From Porites lobata (lineage: Eukaryota > Cnidaria > Anthozoa > Scleractinia > Poritidae): DNA of 64,000 bases. Positions 1 to 10,778 of the stretch are shown piece by piece; position 1 is the first letter of the stretch; every line of letters begins with the position of its first letter. The position numbers and the translations under genes are program-made. Where the stretch lies: contig CALNXK010000026.1 of assembly GCA_942486035.1 (NCBI GenBank), positions 1,705,001-1,769,000 on the forward strand, read 5' to 3'. The notes under the pieces were generated by a model, which worked only from the letters and a program-made list of their open reading frames with translations, did not search any database and was not told the origin of the DNA.

Positions 1-285
1 ATTCAAACAGTAACAAACTAAGAAACCACCACAATCGTGATTCCATTCGCAGTTGTCTTCTTAAAACGTGTTTAAAGGGGCTTTGTCACGCTATTTGCTC
101 TCTTTCAGTAGCTAAAACGCGTCTTCGCATCAATTGACTTCCTAAAATAATGGTCCACTTTTGTTGTCTAAGGCTAATTTAGGCTTTGAATCTGTTTCCT
201 GTCGTCTGTTGCAACGAATGCAAAGGATGAAAGTTTTCACGTTTTAATGCTATGCCTGCAAATATCACACCAAAAAAACTGATTA
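1..285. other. No feature seen
   Basis: AT-rich sequence without a convincing coding frame, splice-site pair or inverted repeat. Confidence 0.5.
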
Positions 286-610
286 CCGTAAAATTCCGAA
301 AATAAGCCCAGGAGCTAATATGTTTCAAAGGCCCTTTTTGAGGGGCTTATTTTTGGGGGGGCTTATATTTGGAGGGGCTTATCTACGGAGAGAAATTTGC
401 GTTTCAAAATCGGTATAATTGGAAGTAAATTTCCCGTTTTTGCCTTGTTTTACTTTGTATTTGAGGGCAATTTTCCAAGTACAAGCCCCCGGGGGGGGGG
501 CTTATATTTGGAGGGGCGATTTAACGGAGGGTTTTTTTGCGTTACCTGTTTGGGGGGCTCATATTTGGAGGGGCTTATACATGGAGGGGCTTATATTCGG
601 AATTTTACGG
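286..610. mobile_element. MITE, CCGTAAAATTCCG family, copy 1
   Basis: A 325-bp non-coding element. Its ends are inverted repeats: CCGTAAAATTCCGAAAATAA on the left, and the same sequence with one or two changes on the other strand at the right. It is flanked by TA on both sides (284-285 and 611-612). The interior is GC-rich, with repeated GGGGCTTATATTTGGAGG motifs. TA target duplications are typical of Tc1/mariner-type movement. The short frames inside are not genes. A second copy lies at 18360-18711. Confidence 0.8.
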
Positions 611-612
611 TA

Positions 613-2035
613 TTATGGTCGGTGTTCCCTGATTAATTTTCATTGATATCTTCTTCTTAATTGTACAGGAGTATTTTGTGTAATGTTTAATAAACGAGTG
701 GGAGTGTTTTATACCCCGATAAAAAACGACCCGCGTGTCTCAATGGAGTTGATAACGAAGACGCTTTTTTGAACGTTGCAAATTAGCATACGAAAAAAAA
801 ACATTACCAGGAGCCCATACGCCCATTATTATGCAAGAAAATCAAATCTTACACGTGTTTAGAAATTTTCCAGTCTACGAACGACACTAACCGAAGAGGA
901 CATAGCGTCTTGTTCCAGAGCTTTTCGGGAGCCTAAAAAAAGGTGTTACTAAACAGAGTAACGCAGTAATGAGTAACGAGAAAACGAGTAACGGGATAAA
1001 AATTCAAGAGGTTGCAAAGAAAAATAGATAAATCCTAATAAAAGAAAAACATAAAAATGGCCGGTAATATCCTAATAATGACCTTTACCAATCTCGAAAA
1101 ATATTTGTATTCCAAAAAGAGCTTAAAACAACGACGTCAACCTCCCACCCATCCCTCCAGCAAAGTCGAAGGCATTTTCGCGCCGTTATTTTCGCGAGGA
1201 GATCGAGGAGCAACCATGCATGGAAGAAGGTGGGGTACAGATTTTCTTTCTGTCAGGTAAATCAAAATAATAGAACCTCCTTGCCCTTATTACGGTTACC
1301 AACTAACCAATTAAAAGTATTCGATTGCCAAGGCTTAGAGGGCTTAGAATCAGTTTAATTTGCTCGTTTATTACTCCCGGGGTTATTATCTTTCCTGCTC
1401 AACTTTCAATGTCTAGTCTTTTAACTCCTCTCGAAATACGGGATTTGACTTAATACTACCTTCCAAAGGTTAATTATAGTGAACTTCTCTACCGGTTTAA
1501 AAGGAATTATAAATCATGTTTAAAAATAACCTCCCGATGTAAAGACGCTGAAATTTGAATATTGACGGCAAAATAGAATTGCAGAGCGAGACTAGTTTTT
1601 AGATCGATTTTCAACATTCAAATGGATTGGTTTGCTCGAAGTTGCGTTTAACATCAATCAGTGCAGAATAACCGAAACACTGTTACTGCCAGGGCATGAA
1701 ATTAACTCTTTTTTGTACGATCAACTTGGCTACTTAATATTTCAAAGTGGTAGCCCTGAGTGCCCAGAAAAAAAAAATAAACGAAACAGAACAAACAAGG
1801 AGAAAACGGCCGGTTTACTAGATGTTACAGAGCTGAGATCCTCCAAATTGACAAGTTTTGAACCCAAATGATTCTAGCAGGTAATCAAGGTAAGCAAAGA
1901 GGACCCCTACATATCTACTTGGCGTTCGCCAGCGACAGAGTTTCCTAGTGACATATGTGCCATTTTGCATGATCGTCATACAGACATTGGTGCTTGTTAA
2001 TTAGTTGCAATTTCATGCCCTGATAACATGCAATA
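613..2035. other. No gene seen
   Basis: About 1.4 kb of AT-rich sequence. Frames of up to 79 codons have no recognisable motif or splice context. Nothing else is supported here. Confidence 0.5.
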
Positions 2036-2190
2036 GAGTGTTTTCACATGACGTCACAGTGGCCATATTGATGTCCCAAACGGCAATGAAACGGCGGCCA
2101 TGTTGGTGTCCCAAACCAGTTCTGTGGGAGTTGAACTCCTTTCTTATGCAAACGCTTTCTTTTGTTCCAATAAATTTACATAGCCAATAT
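2036..2190. mobile_element. Truncated MITE, GAGTGTTTTCAC family
   Basis: Starts with GAGTGTTTTCACATGACGTC after a TA and shares its interior (ATGGCC...GTGTCCCAAAC...AACGCTTTCTTTTGTTCCAA) with the complete copy at 59635-59798, in the opposite orientation. The second terminal repeat is missing, so this copy is truncated near 2190. Confidence 0.65.
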
Positions 2191-2654
2191 TACCGCTGTG
2201 TCACTGAACTTTTGGCTGATTAAACTGGTGAAAGAACAAAGTCTAATTTATTGCAATAGTAAATTTACTGCGTGTGTTATTTTGAAAGAACATTAAATAT
2301 TCACCCAGCATTTGTTGTGTCAGTTACTGTGTTAATAATATTCATAGGTCACGTGCAATTAAAAAAATGTCATTCTTGTTTGTATTTTTTTATATAAAGA
2401 ATACTGACGAGGATGAAATTTTTCAGTAAAGAATATCAATGAAGCAAAATACAATCAGCCCCGCACTCCCCTGAGACTGAAATCAAATACCGCCCCCAGG
2501 CTTTTTAGTCTGACTGTGTTTTACCGGGGCTTAAAACACGAGCACGTGACGGATTTTAGCGGACGCGATAGATGGTGAGCTCATGAATTATTAATGACTT
2601 TTTGAAAAATGAGTAATAGCACTAAGCAATGACTTCAGTACAGAATTGAACTAA

Positions 2655-3168
2655 GGGCCTGTTTACATGGAGGTGGGGGACCCCAGGCAGGTGTGGTAAC
2701 CCGCCTGTCCATATAATCTCTCATTTTAATTTGATCATGTTTACATGATAGATACGTAGGGTGACCCGTCAACGCGGGTAGTCCGGTCTGCCAGACCGGT
2801 TAACCCTTTCAGCCGGGGTCAAATTTTGCCATGTAAACGTTCAAGGTGGGGTAACCCGCCTAGCCGGGGTCCGATTCGTGATATATCAAATTCGCGCAAA
2901 ATTGACTTTGGCGGTGACTTTGCATCAAACAACAGAAAGCCACAGCAATGAACGTTGCAGCAAGAGCAGCAAGGGTATTAATCGTCAAAACACGTGGTTT
3001 TCCAGCATATTTCGTGTTACGTGCTTAGCGACGATTCAATAATCTTGAGACAGTGCACCCGGGATGACGTAGTTGTAAGATTGCATGTAAAGGAGGGTTA
3101 ATTTTTTACCCCACCTAAGCGGGTTACCTCAACTACCTGGGGTCCCCCACCTCCATGTAAACAGGCCC
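2655..3168. mobile_element. TAA-flanked TIR element, GGGCCTGTTTACATGG family, copy 1
   Basis: A 514-bp element whose ends are inverted repeats of more than 30 bp (GGGCCTGTTTACATGGAGG...). It has identical 3-bp flanks, TAA at 2652-2654 and TAA at 3169-3171. A TWA target duplication is the hallmark of PIF/Harbinger transposons, so this is probably a non-autonomous member. It has no transposase frame. A 123-bp relative is at 43378-43500. Confidence 0.8.
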
Positions 3169-3255
3169 TAAGACAGCCATATCATCGTGAGATCGGCCCC
3201 TTTAAGGGGTTAGAGGAAACTTACAAATATTTATAGCATTATGTAGACAACAGGA

Positions 3256-3480
3256 GGCAGCGTGGCCGAGTGGTCAGTGCGTCGGACTCGCAATCCGGCG
3301 GTCCTGGGTTCGAGTCCCGCTCTGGCCACTTGCTGGATTTGTGCTCGATCGTCCCGAGTTCAAATTCTCGGCCACGCTTGTAAATAGCCAACTGGTTGCC
3401 TTCTGCCAGTTGGGGTTTTTAATCCTGTTATGTTGTATTTGAATTATTTGTTTCTAAATATTTGAGTGGAGTGCCTGTAA
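3256..3480 (+). mobile_element. tRNA-derived SINE (tRNA-like head plus body)
   Basis: The first ~73 nt (3256-3328) fold like a tRNA. There is a perfect pol III A box (TGGCCGAGTGG, 3263-3273), a perfect B box (GGTTCGAGTCC, 3307-3317), and a 5-bp anticodon stem around a 7-nt loop whose anticodon would read CGC (Ala). The acceptor stem is poor: with GGCAGCG paired against TCTGGCC, two of the seven positions are mismatched and two are G-U wobbles. The sequence then continues into an unrelated body and an AT-rich tail. This fits a SINE head better than a working tRNA gene. The 3' limit is approximate. Confidence 0.7.
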
Positions 3481-4387
3481 ATTAGCTGACTAGCTAAGTG
3501 CACCTTCCACTATAAACATGCCTTAATTTCTTAATTTAATTTTTAATTTTCTTTAAACAAGGGAAACAAAAGCACTCGTGGCAGGTGTCGCTGGGTTGTG
3601 TGGTTGTGGGGTTGTAACGTGCACTTTTAAGAGGGTTTACCTGGTGCCGAGTCAATAGTTTTTTAATACAGTTACAACTCATCAATCATTTTTTTTTGAA
3701 TAGCTTAATTTTACAAACGAGAAAGGAGTTAGTAACAAAAAAAGTGTAACCATGCACAGCAGCATCATAACTGATTTTCGCGCGTTTCATTTACTTCAAA
3801 AGTTTGTCCGTTCTTTCCTTGCGGCTTTGTTTAGAACCTTTCTTCAGTTATTGGTGAACAGCGTCTTGTTTTTAACCTTCGAGCTGCCGAAAAGGACCTT
3901 TTCCTGTTCCGAAGGTTGTAGGATTTGCCAGCAGAAGCTTGCAGATCGAGAAAAAGTTTCATTTATCATGCTCTGCTGAAGTAATTCCTGAAACTTCTTC
4001 ATGTTTTCTACAACATGAATACAGAGTACAGTTTGTTTTAATAATCAAGAAATCGTAGCTCCGTGGAGATTTGAGAACCTTGATAAAAAAGACTCCATTC
4101 TTTGTGCATATACTACATCACCTGGCTGGTGAAAACGCAGAAGTCTACGACTAAGTGCAGTTTTGTAAAGAAAGTCGTTTTGAGGCTTACCAAGAGAGAA
4201 TAAGGTACCTCATTCCCTCTTGTGCTCACCTGGTGATATCGGATCGAAACGGACCAATCATAAATTTGGATACTTCGGCGAGGTCCGCCAGTCGAATATT
4301 CTTTTTCCATCAAAGATTCCTTTTTTTTTTTTCAAAAAGTGGGGGCTGCCCCCCAGCCCCTCTCCCTACGCGAGCCCTGGCCAGATA
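3481..4387. other. No gene seen
   Basis: AT-rich sequence with a C-rich patch near 4345-4375. A 75-codon frame near 3752 has no motif or convincing splice context. Confidence 0.45.
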
Positions 4388-4664
4388 TCATAAATAGTCA
4401 GAACGGCATGGCACGAACTTTCATGACTTCTGCCCGAGCGGCTGCGAAGAAGACTACTAAAACGTGCTTGTACTGACTATACAATATGTATGCAATAAAT
4501 TATCTTCGAAATAGTAAATGTGCTTCACCTGTTACGTTCTCGATAGAGGTTCTCTGTGGTTCATTGTCTAAAGCGATCGTAAAGCTAAAGCTATTTTAGG
4601 CGGTCACTTACTTGAGGTTGGGCGGTTTTCTTTCGGCCTACTTTGGGACCTGGAACACACTAGG
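4388..4664. repeat. Dispersed repeat segment, copy 1
   Basis: Closely similar over its whole length to 9466-10020, including the stretch AATTATCTTCGAAATAGTAA and the sequence leading into the GTCGC palindrome family. The second copy carries an extra ~284-bp element that is absent here. Confidence 0.7.
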
Positions 4665-4732
4665 CGAGAAGTTGCAGCAACAAGTCGCGGAGTCGCAGTT
4701 GTCCCTTTCGTAAACGGTCGCTGCCATTTTCA

Positions 4733-5165
4733 AAGGTCGGTACACATTGGGCGACAAGTTGCAGCAACATGTCGAGGCGACACGTTGCAGCGACAAATCG
4801 CTTGGTGTGTATTGGAGGATTTTTGTGAAAATCTTTGTCTTCCTAACAGAATTTTGTCGCTGCAACAAGTCGCAAAAATCAAATCAGACTGAATTTGTGC
4901 GACTTGTTGCGACGACAAAATTTTGTTGCAGCGAAAAAGATTTTCACAAAAATCCTCCAGTACGCACCAAGCGATTTGTCGCTGCAACGTGTCGCCGGGG
5001 CATGTTGCTGCACCTTGTCGCCCAGTACAGTACACACGAAGAGATTTGTCGCTGCGATGTGTCGCCACAAAATCTTGCTGCAACTGGTCGCCCGACCTGT
5101 ACACATGGAGTGATCTGTGGCTGCGACGTGTTGCTGCAACCTGTCGCCTAGTGTGTACCGACCTT
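4733..5165. mobile_element. Palindromic GTCGC-rich MITE, unit 1
   Basis: A 433-bp foldback element. The left end AAGGTCGGTACACATTGGGC is the reverse complement of the right end (...GTGTACCGACCTT). The arms are built from GTTGCAGCAACATGTCGC-like motifs on alternating strands. The overlapping open frames on both strands are a by-product of this symmetry. Confidence 0.8.
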
Positions 5166-5209
5166 AAGTTAAGGCGGCCCGAACCTATTTATATATTTGT
5201 GCGTTGTTT

Positions 5210-5581
5210 AAGGTCGGCACACACTAGGCGACAAGTTGCAGCAACATGTCGCGGCGACATATTGCAGCTACAAATCGCTTCGTGTGTACTGGAGAATTTT
5301 TGTGAAAATCTTTATCGCTGCAACAGAATTTGTCGCCGCAACAAGTCGCACAGATTCAGTCTGATTTGAATTTTTGCGACTTGTTGCAGCGACAAAATTC
5401 TGTTGCGGCGACAAAGATTTTCACAAAAATTCCCCAGTACACACGAAGCGATTTGCCGCTGCGACGTGTCGCATCACCTTGTTGCTGCAACTAGTCGCCA
5501 GACCTGTACAGATGGAGTGATCGGTCGCCGCGACGTACCCCGCATGTTGCTGCAACTTGTCGCCTAGAGTGTACCGACCTT
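5210..5581. mobile_element. Palindromic GTCGC-rich MITE, unit 2
   Basis: A second 372-bp foldback copy of the same family, 44 bp from the first and in the same arrangement. Its ends AAGGTCGGCACACACTAGGC and ...GTGTACCGACCTT are inverted repeats, flanked by TT and AA so that the borders read TTAAGG and CCTTAA. Confidence 0.8.
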
Positions 5582-5992
5582 AAGTTTTTGAATCGCGTTT
5601 TTCGGCAAGAAAGATTTAACCAATTTCTATGATTTTTTGGAATCTTGATAAAGAATGGTGCAACTTTAAGAAAATGTCACTTGTTTTCTTGCATATGTTC
5701 AAAACCGCAATTTTACAAAAAATGTCAATAACTTCGAAACCCTACGACAGATTTTTCTCCAACTTCAGTGAAATAAGCCTCTGAGCTCTCTATAGTTTTA
5801 TATCTGCAAGTTTGAAGTCAATCGTGACCGTAGAACTCGCTGCACAAAATGCTGGTCAAATTTAACTTTAAAATGCAACGCTAAAACATTTGTGAAAGTT
5901 GACGCACAAATAGAGGAAGAGTGCGGACGGACTATCTCCTATCTACAAGGGTATTCTTGTCCAAAACTTTATATTAGTTTCAAGAAACTGAG

Positions 5993-6720
5993 TAATCAGA
6001 AACATTCGGCGAATACATTTCGCAATATAAGAAGAACAACTTTATGCTGAATGCGGGGCAAGATTGAAGAACTTCTATTTATCAAAGTTACTGTGTTTTT
6101 GCCCCTCTCTTTTCGAAAAAAAAATTCAGCAAAGCAAGATATAGCATCTACAGAAATCGCCTACCAGTTTTTAGCACCGAAGGTTCCTGTCTTGAGGAGA
6201 AATAAAGCCACCAACCCCAGTACTTCAACCGATCCATTTTCAGCTGCAACAAAAACCTTTGTACTCGGTAATTTATTCAAACTTGTTAGATCTGCTATCA
6301 CATTCGCACGGGCAGTTTGCATTGGGGGTAATGAGAAGAATACACGGCGATTGTCATATTTTCCTTCATCTTTATCCCCAAGTGGCAAAGTTCCCGTGCG
6401 AATGTGATGAAGCAAAAGCATGAATAAATTACCAAGTACAAGGGCTTTTAGATTAGTGCAGCTGAAAAATGGATGTTTAATATACTGGAGTTGATGGCTA
6501 TATTTCTCCTCAAAACTGAAACCTGCGACGCTAAAAACTGTTGAGAGTTTTCGTAGATGCTATATTTTGCTTTGTCAAGATCTGTTTCGAAAAGAGATGG
6601 ACAAATACAAAGCAAGCTTAATGAATGGAAATTCTTTAATCTTGCGCCGCATTCAGCATGAAGTTGTTCCTCTTGTATTGCAAACTGTATTCGTTTGTTA
6701 ATGAGATGCAACTTTGTGGA
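5993..6720. mobile_element. Foldback element with nested central hairpin
   Basis: Two diverged inverted arms: about 5993-6277 (including ACTTTATGCTGAATGCGGGG) and 6424-6720 (including GCATTCAGCATGAAGTTGTT). They flank a tighter inner hairpin in which ATCACATTCGCACGGG near 6297 pairs with CCCGTGCGAATGTGAT near 6393. The frames on both strands mirror each other and are not genes. Confidence 0.65.
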
Positions 6721-7379
6721 TAGCACGAAAACAAGGATTACCACATTTACGGATTCTATGTATCTATACTGCTTTAACAGTCGTCAACTTTTTTTTTTCA
6801 TGAGACGAGTGACTCTTCGTCAATTTTTTTTCTTTTAGATATTCTCAAAATACGTTATGGGCAACTTTTGTAGCTTTTTTGGTATTTTCACTGTTCTTTT
6901 GATTGAGTAAACATGCAAAATCGCTCTCTGAAAGGTCAGCGAAGGGATCTGCCATTTTCACGCAAGAGCGATCGGAAGAAGGAGAAAAACGTGTTTTCAT
7001 TTACGCATGAGCAGAATATTATTTGCAGCCAAACACATTGCGCATTGGCAGACCGTTATCTGTAGGCAGTTGATTGCAGGTCACGTGATGGGCTTTGGAC
7101 CAACAAAAAGGGAGAAAAATTTGCAACGAATGATAATTATACGTTATTCTACAAGCAGTAGCCGTTGGCTAGGAAGTGTGGTCGAAACCGCTTTCATATG
7201 TAGGTGAATTCCATTTAGTGTCAACAAAAGGAATCACTGCGTACAGGAGCCCATACTGCGTATGAAAACTGGAGTGAACAACACGGTAAACAAATAAGAC
7301 TCATAATTAATTCGACGATTTTATTATTTTGCTTAGATACAATTAGCCTGCGCATGGTAAGGAGCGGGGAAAGACGTTT

Positions 7380-8030
7380 GAATTCGCCGGCAAAGATACA
7401 TTGAGACAGTAATGCGTACGAAGTCTTTTTTTTTTTTCAATCAATCGGTGTTCAATGACCAAAGGGCCTTGATATGCAATACAAAAATTACCACTGGAGT
7501 TTAAAGCTTACTGAAGCTTTCGGATGACAATCGACGTAACATGCTTGGAAACTTTTAGAAATATAAAAACCACGCACTGTAGTGAAACCTGAATAAACTT
7601 AATTTACATCTATTTCTAGACTTGCTAGCACTCGTATCTTACCAACTGTCCCGCACTAAGCTGAGATCAGGCTCTACTTTCATTTTCCTGGGTACATAGA
7701 TTCCAGGCCGGCAAGGCGAATCGAAAAGTCTCTCATTTAGTATAGTACTTGCGTAGCTGAATTACGTGTGCTTGCGAATCGACCGTGATAATGTTGTTGC
7801 ATCACTTGTATGTGCATTCACGTCATTACTGTGACATCAGACGGACCTTAAACTCAACACCAGGGCCTTCGCGGCCACATACCCTACATATTAGTCGGTA
7901 CAACACGGGCATCCCACCGATGTGGACAGAGTAGGGAAAAATCTCGCTATACAGTTAAAAGAGTGCCGCTGACTAAGAAGAGGCTGCGCGGTCCTTTTGT
8001 CGCCCGTAAAAAGAAATCGAGCGCGCCATT
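7380..8030 (-). repeat. Inverted partial copy of the 35.8-36.6 kb repeat segment
   Basis: Read on the minus strand, this stretch matches 35850-36560 and 44160-44650, including the shared landmarks GGTCCGTCTGATGTCACAGT and TATGGCCGCGAAGGCCCTG. It lacks the insertion seen at 36096-36413. Confidence 0.7.
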
Positions 8031-9465
8031 TTGACGAAGGGTGGGGATTTTTCGACGTTATCAAAAACTTTCTTTATTCTTCAGCTATAGGTGTACGATA
8101 CAGAATAACTGTTCCTTAAAAAACTAACAACCAAAAATGCTGCGATTTTGTCAGAATATAAAGCCGGAATCTGTAGCAATAATGACTTAAAAACACCCAA
8201 GCACATTACACGGAAGATACTTTTTTGACGCTATATGTCAGAGGTGTAACAGACCGGCAAACCAGAACTCTGACCCATAGTTCGTGTAAAAATCTAAATC
8301 CAGCTTATTAAAGTAGCACTCTAAGAAAAGATTCTGCAAAATATTCAGATGGAAATATCTTTATTCAACTGTTAACTTTAATGTACAAATAATTTAGTCC
8401 AGGCTTTTCAGAGTATTAATAGCAGTCCTTCTAAAAGGAAACATTAGCAAATAATTTTCGAAATGTTAGAATTGCGATGATCGAGCTTTACATCGACAAT
8501 TTTTTAAGGTCAATTTAAAATAATCATAATTTGCGTCACTATTTGCTAAACTCTAATCAATCATTGGACGAAAAGCCAAGCCTCCCCCTCCTCCTCAAGG
8601 TTGAGAGCTAGTTGGGATGTTTCGCTGGACTGGGTATGGTTTTTTATCTCACTGTCCTAAACAGGGTGGTGTATATAACTTCGTGTGAGTCAACAGGATA
8701 TTGCCTGCACGAATGATTTGATTTGCAAAATGTTGTTTGTACTCCAAGTATACAAAAGAGATGACTATAAAGTGAATTTGCTCTATTGCAATTGCCAATA
8801 AATGGCTTGAAAACACGACGGCGTGCAGTTGGTCCTTTCTCCTAAACAGTGCAATGAAATTGAGGGTGTTGTCCTAAACAGAGTATGTATTTTGGGTTAA
8901 CTGCAAACAGATCATATGGGTTGACTAACTGATCTTCGCTCGAAGAAATCGGCCAATGAAAGTTATTCCCAATCCCCTGGTTAAGTGCTCGGTTATTACC
9001 TTTAATCAAAGATTCTATCTCTTTTTTGACCTCTGCCATCTGTGAGCACTGTATCACCTTGAAGAAGTGCGATTTTTACTTGGCAGTTTGCGGGTTAAAG
9101 TATTCATTGGCTTTAGTAAATAAAATTAAAAGCGAAAAAAAAATAAGAAAAATTAATTTGTCCGCACAGTCTGCCTGGCCTGCAGTCTGCAAGGTCCGCG
9201 TTTTAACATGATCATTTTCGTCACTAAAGTTCTGGCACAAAACCTCCGAGCACAGGGATGGAACAAAAAACGTAGAGCTTTGGATAGCTTGTTACACTCC
9301 CACTCCAAAAAGAAACTGATTTTAAAATTAAAGAATGCAACTGTAAATAGGGAATTACGTAATATGTATACTTAAATAAATCTCTGCAAACTATACAGAT
9401 TTAAATGCTTAACAAGATAAACAAAGAAGAAACTTACTGCAAATGCTACAAAGCTCACGCAGAAA
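8031..9465. other. No gene seen
   Basis: AT-rich sequence. A 71-codon minus-strand frame near 8842-9057 has no recognised motif. Confidence 0.45.
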
Positions 9466-10020
9466 TCATAAATAGTCAGAACGGTATGGTACGAACTTTT
9501 GTGACTCCCGTCCGAGCGGCTGCGAAGGAGACTGAGTACTCAAATGTGCTTGTATTGGTATATCTAGCCGATTTTTTGAAAACCAACATAACGAAATTAG
9601 TAGTCATTTAAGCGAAAAGACGCCAAAAGGTAGGTTTCTTAAACCCGAAGAGCTCCAAAATCACAGTAACGAAGAAAAAGGAAGAAAGAAAAAGAAAGAG
9701 CTAGGAGAAGGAAAGGAGGAGAAGAGAAAAAAGCAATGGTTGCACTCTTAGTTTTCATAACAGCTACTTTGGCCGAAAAAAAACTGTTAGACGCAAAAGG
9801 TCCATTTGGTGATAACGTTATCAAAAATCCGGCTAGATATATATGCAATAAATTATCTTCGAAATAGTAAACGTGCTTCACCCGTTACGTTCTCGATAGA
9901 GGTTATCTGTGGTTGATTGTCTAAAGCGATCGTAAAGTTAAAGCTATTTTAGGCGGTCACTTACTTGAGGTTCGACGGTATTCTTTTAGGCCTACTTTTT
10001 GGGACCTGGGACACACTAGG
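9466..10020. repeat. Dispersed repeat segment, copy 2 (interrupted)
   Basis: The same segment as 4388-4664, interrupted by the TIR element at about 9561-9840, then resuming with ATGCAATAAATTATCTTCGA and running into the palindromic element at 10009. Confidence 0.7.
9561..9840. mobile_element. MITE inserted in repeat copy 2
   Basis: The ends form inverted repeats: TATCTAGCCGATTTTTTGA on the left and TATCTAGCCGGATTTTTGA on the other strand at the right, with TA on both sides. The related segment near 4475-4490 is continuous without it, which gives an independent empty site. No transposase frame is present. Confidence 0.75.
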
Positions 10021-10352
10021 TGACAAGTTGCAGCAACAAGTCGCGGCGACAGATCACTCCGTGTGTGCAGGTCCGACGACTAGTTGCAGCCAGATGTTGG
10101 GACGACACGTCGCAACGACAAATCGCTTTGTGTGTGATGGAGAAAGTTTTGTGAAAATCTTGTCTCAGTCTGCAACAGAATTTTGTCCTCGCAACAGGTC
10201 GCTCAAATTCTGTCTGATTTGATTGAACATGTCGCTTCGACAAAGTTCTGTTGCAGAGACAAAGATTTTCACAACAATTCTCCAGTAAGCAAGAAGCGAT
10301 TTGCGCTGCGACGTGTGTTGCTGCAACTTTTCTCCTAGTGTGTACCAACCTT
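10009..10352. mobile_element. Palindromic GTCGC-rich MITE, unit 3
   Basis: Foldback element of the same family as 4733-5165. It has an ACACTAGGTGACAAGTTGCA left end and a TGCAACTTTTCTCCTAGTGT right end, and similar alternating GTCGC/GCGAC motifs. Confidence 0.75.
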
Positions 10353-10573
10353 AAAAAAGGACTTACAAGATCACCGCAACTTATAGTGACTTAAGGCAAC
10401 TTTTGGCAACGTTGGGCGACTTAGGCCTTTTTTTACTGGTTAAATCTATGTTGCCTTATATACTATCCTATTTTTAAACTGGCAAATTTAGTCAATTCTA
10501 TTGTATGCCGTTCCATGAGTTACTTATCACAGATATTTCCTCTTCAGTTATTGTAGTCGTTATGGCAACGTTC

Positions 10574-10778
10574 TTAACCTTGGCAGTCACTACTTGTCAC
10601 GTGATCCTCTTTATCGTTGACGCTGCGCAAGGTACTGTTGTCTTTGTTAAGGTTGCCATTCATCAACAACGCTGGATCCAGACCCTCTTTAATGGAAGAA
10701 CTCAGTTCCGGGATTCGATCAAGTGGTATGAAGAAGTTGGACAGGTTAAACAAATCCACAAACACCTTGTAGCGATCA
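10574..10778 (-). CDS. TDO2: TDO last coding exon
   Basis: Acceptor ATATCCCTAG is followed by the codons for SDRYKVFVDLFNLSNFFIP, and the frame ends in TAA 67 codons later. The C-terminal tail after IPELS is acidic and polar and is not conserved with known TDOs. The first base completes an AGT codon from the previous exon. Confidence 0.92.

Noticed and set aside
3256..3328. Functional tRNA-Ala(CGC) gene
   Set aside because: The acceptor stem does not pair properly and the sequence runs into a SINE-like body.
4638..5369. Five overlapping frames of 72-148 codons on both strands
   Set aside because: They mirror one another because the DNA is a foldback repeat; the same frames recur in the copy at 10016-10348.
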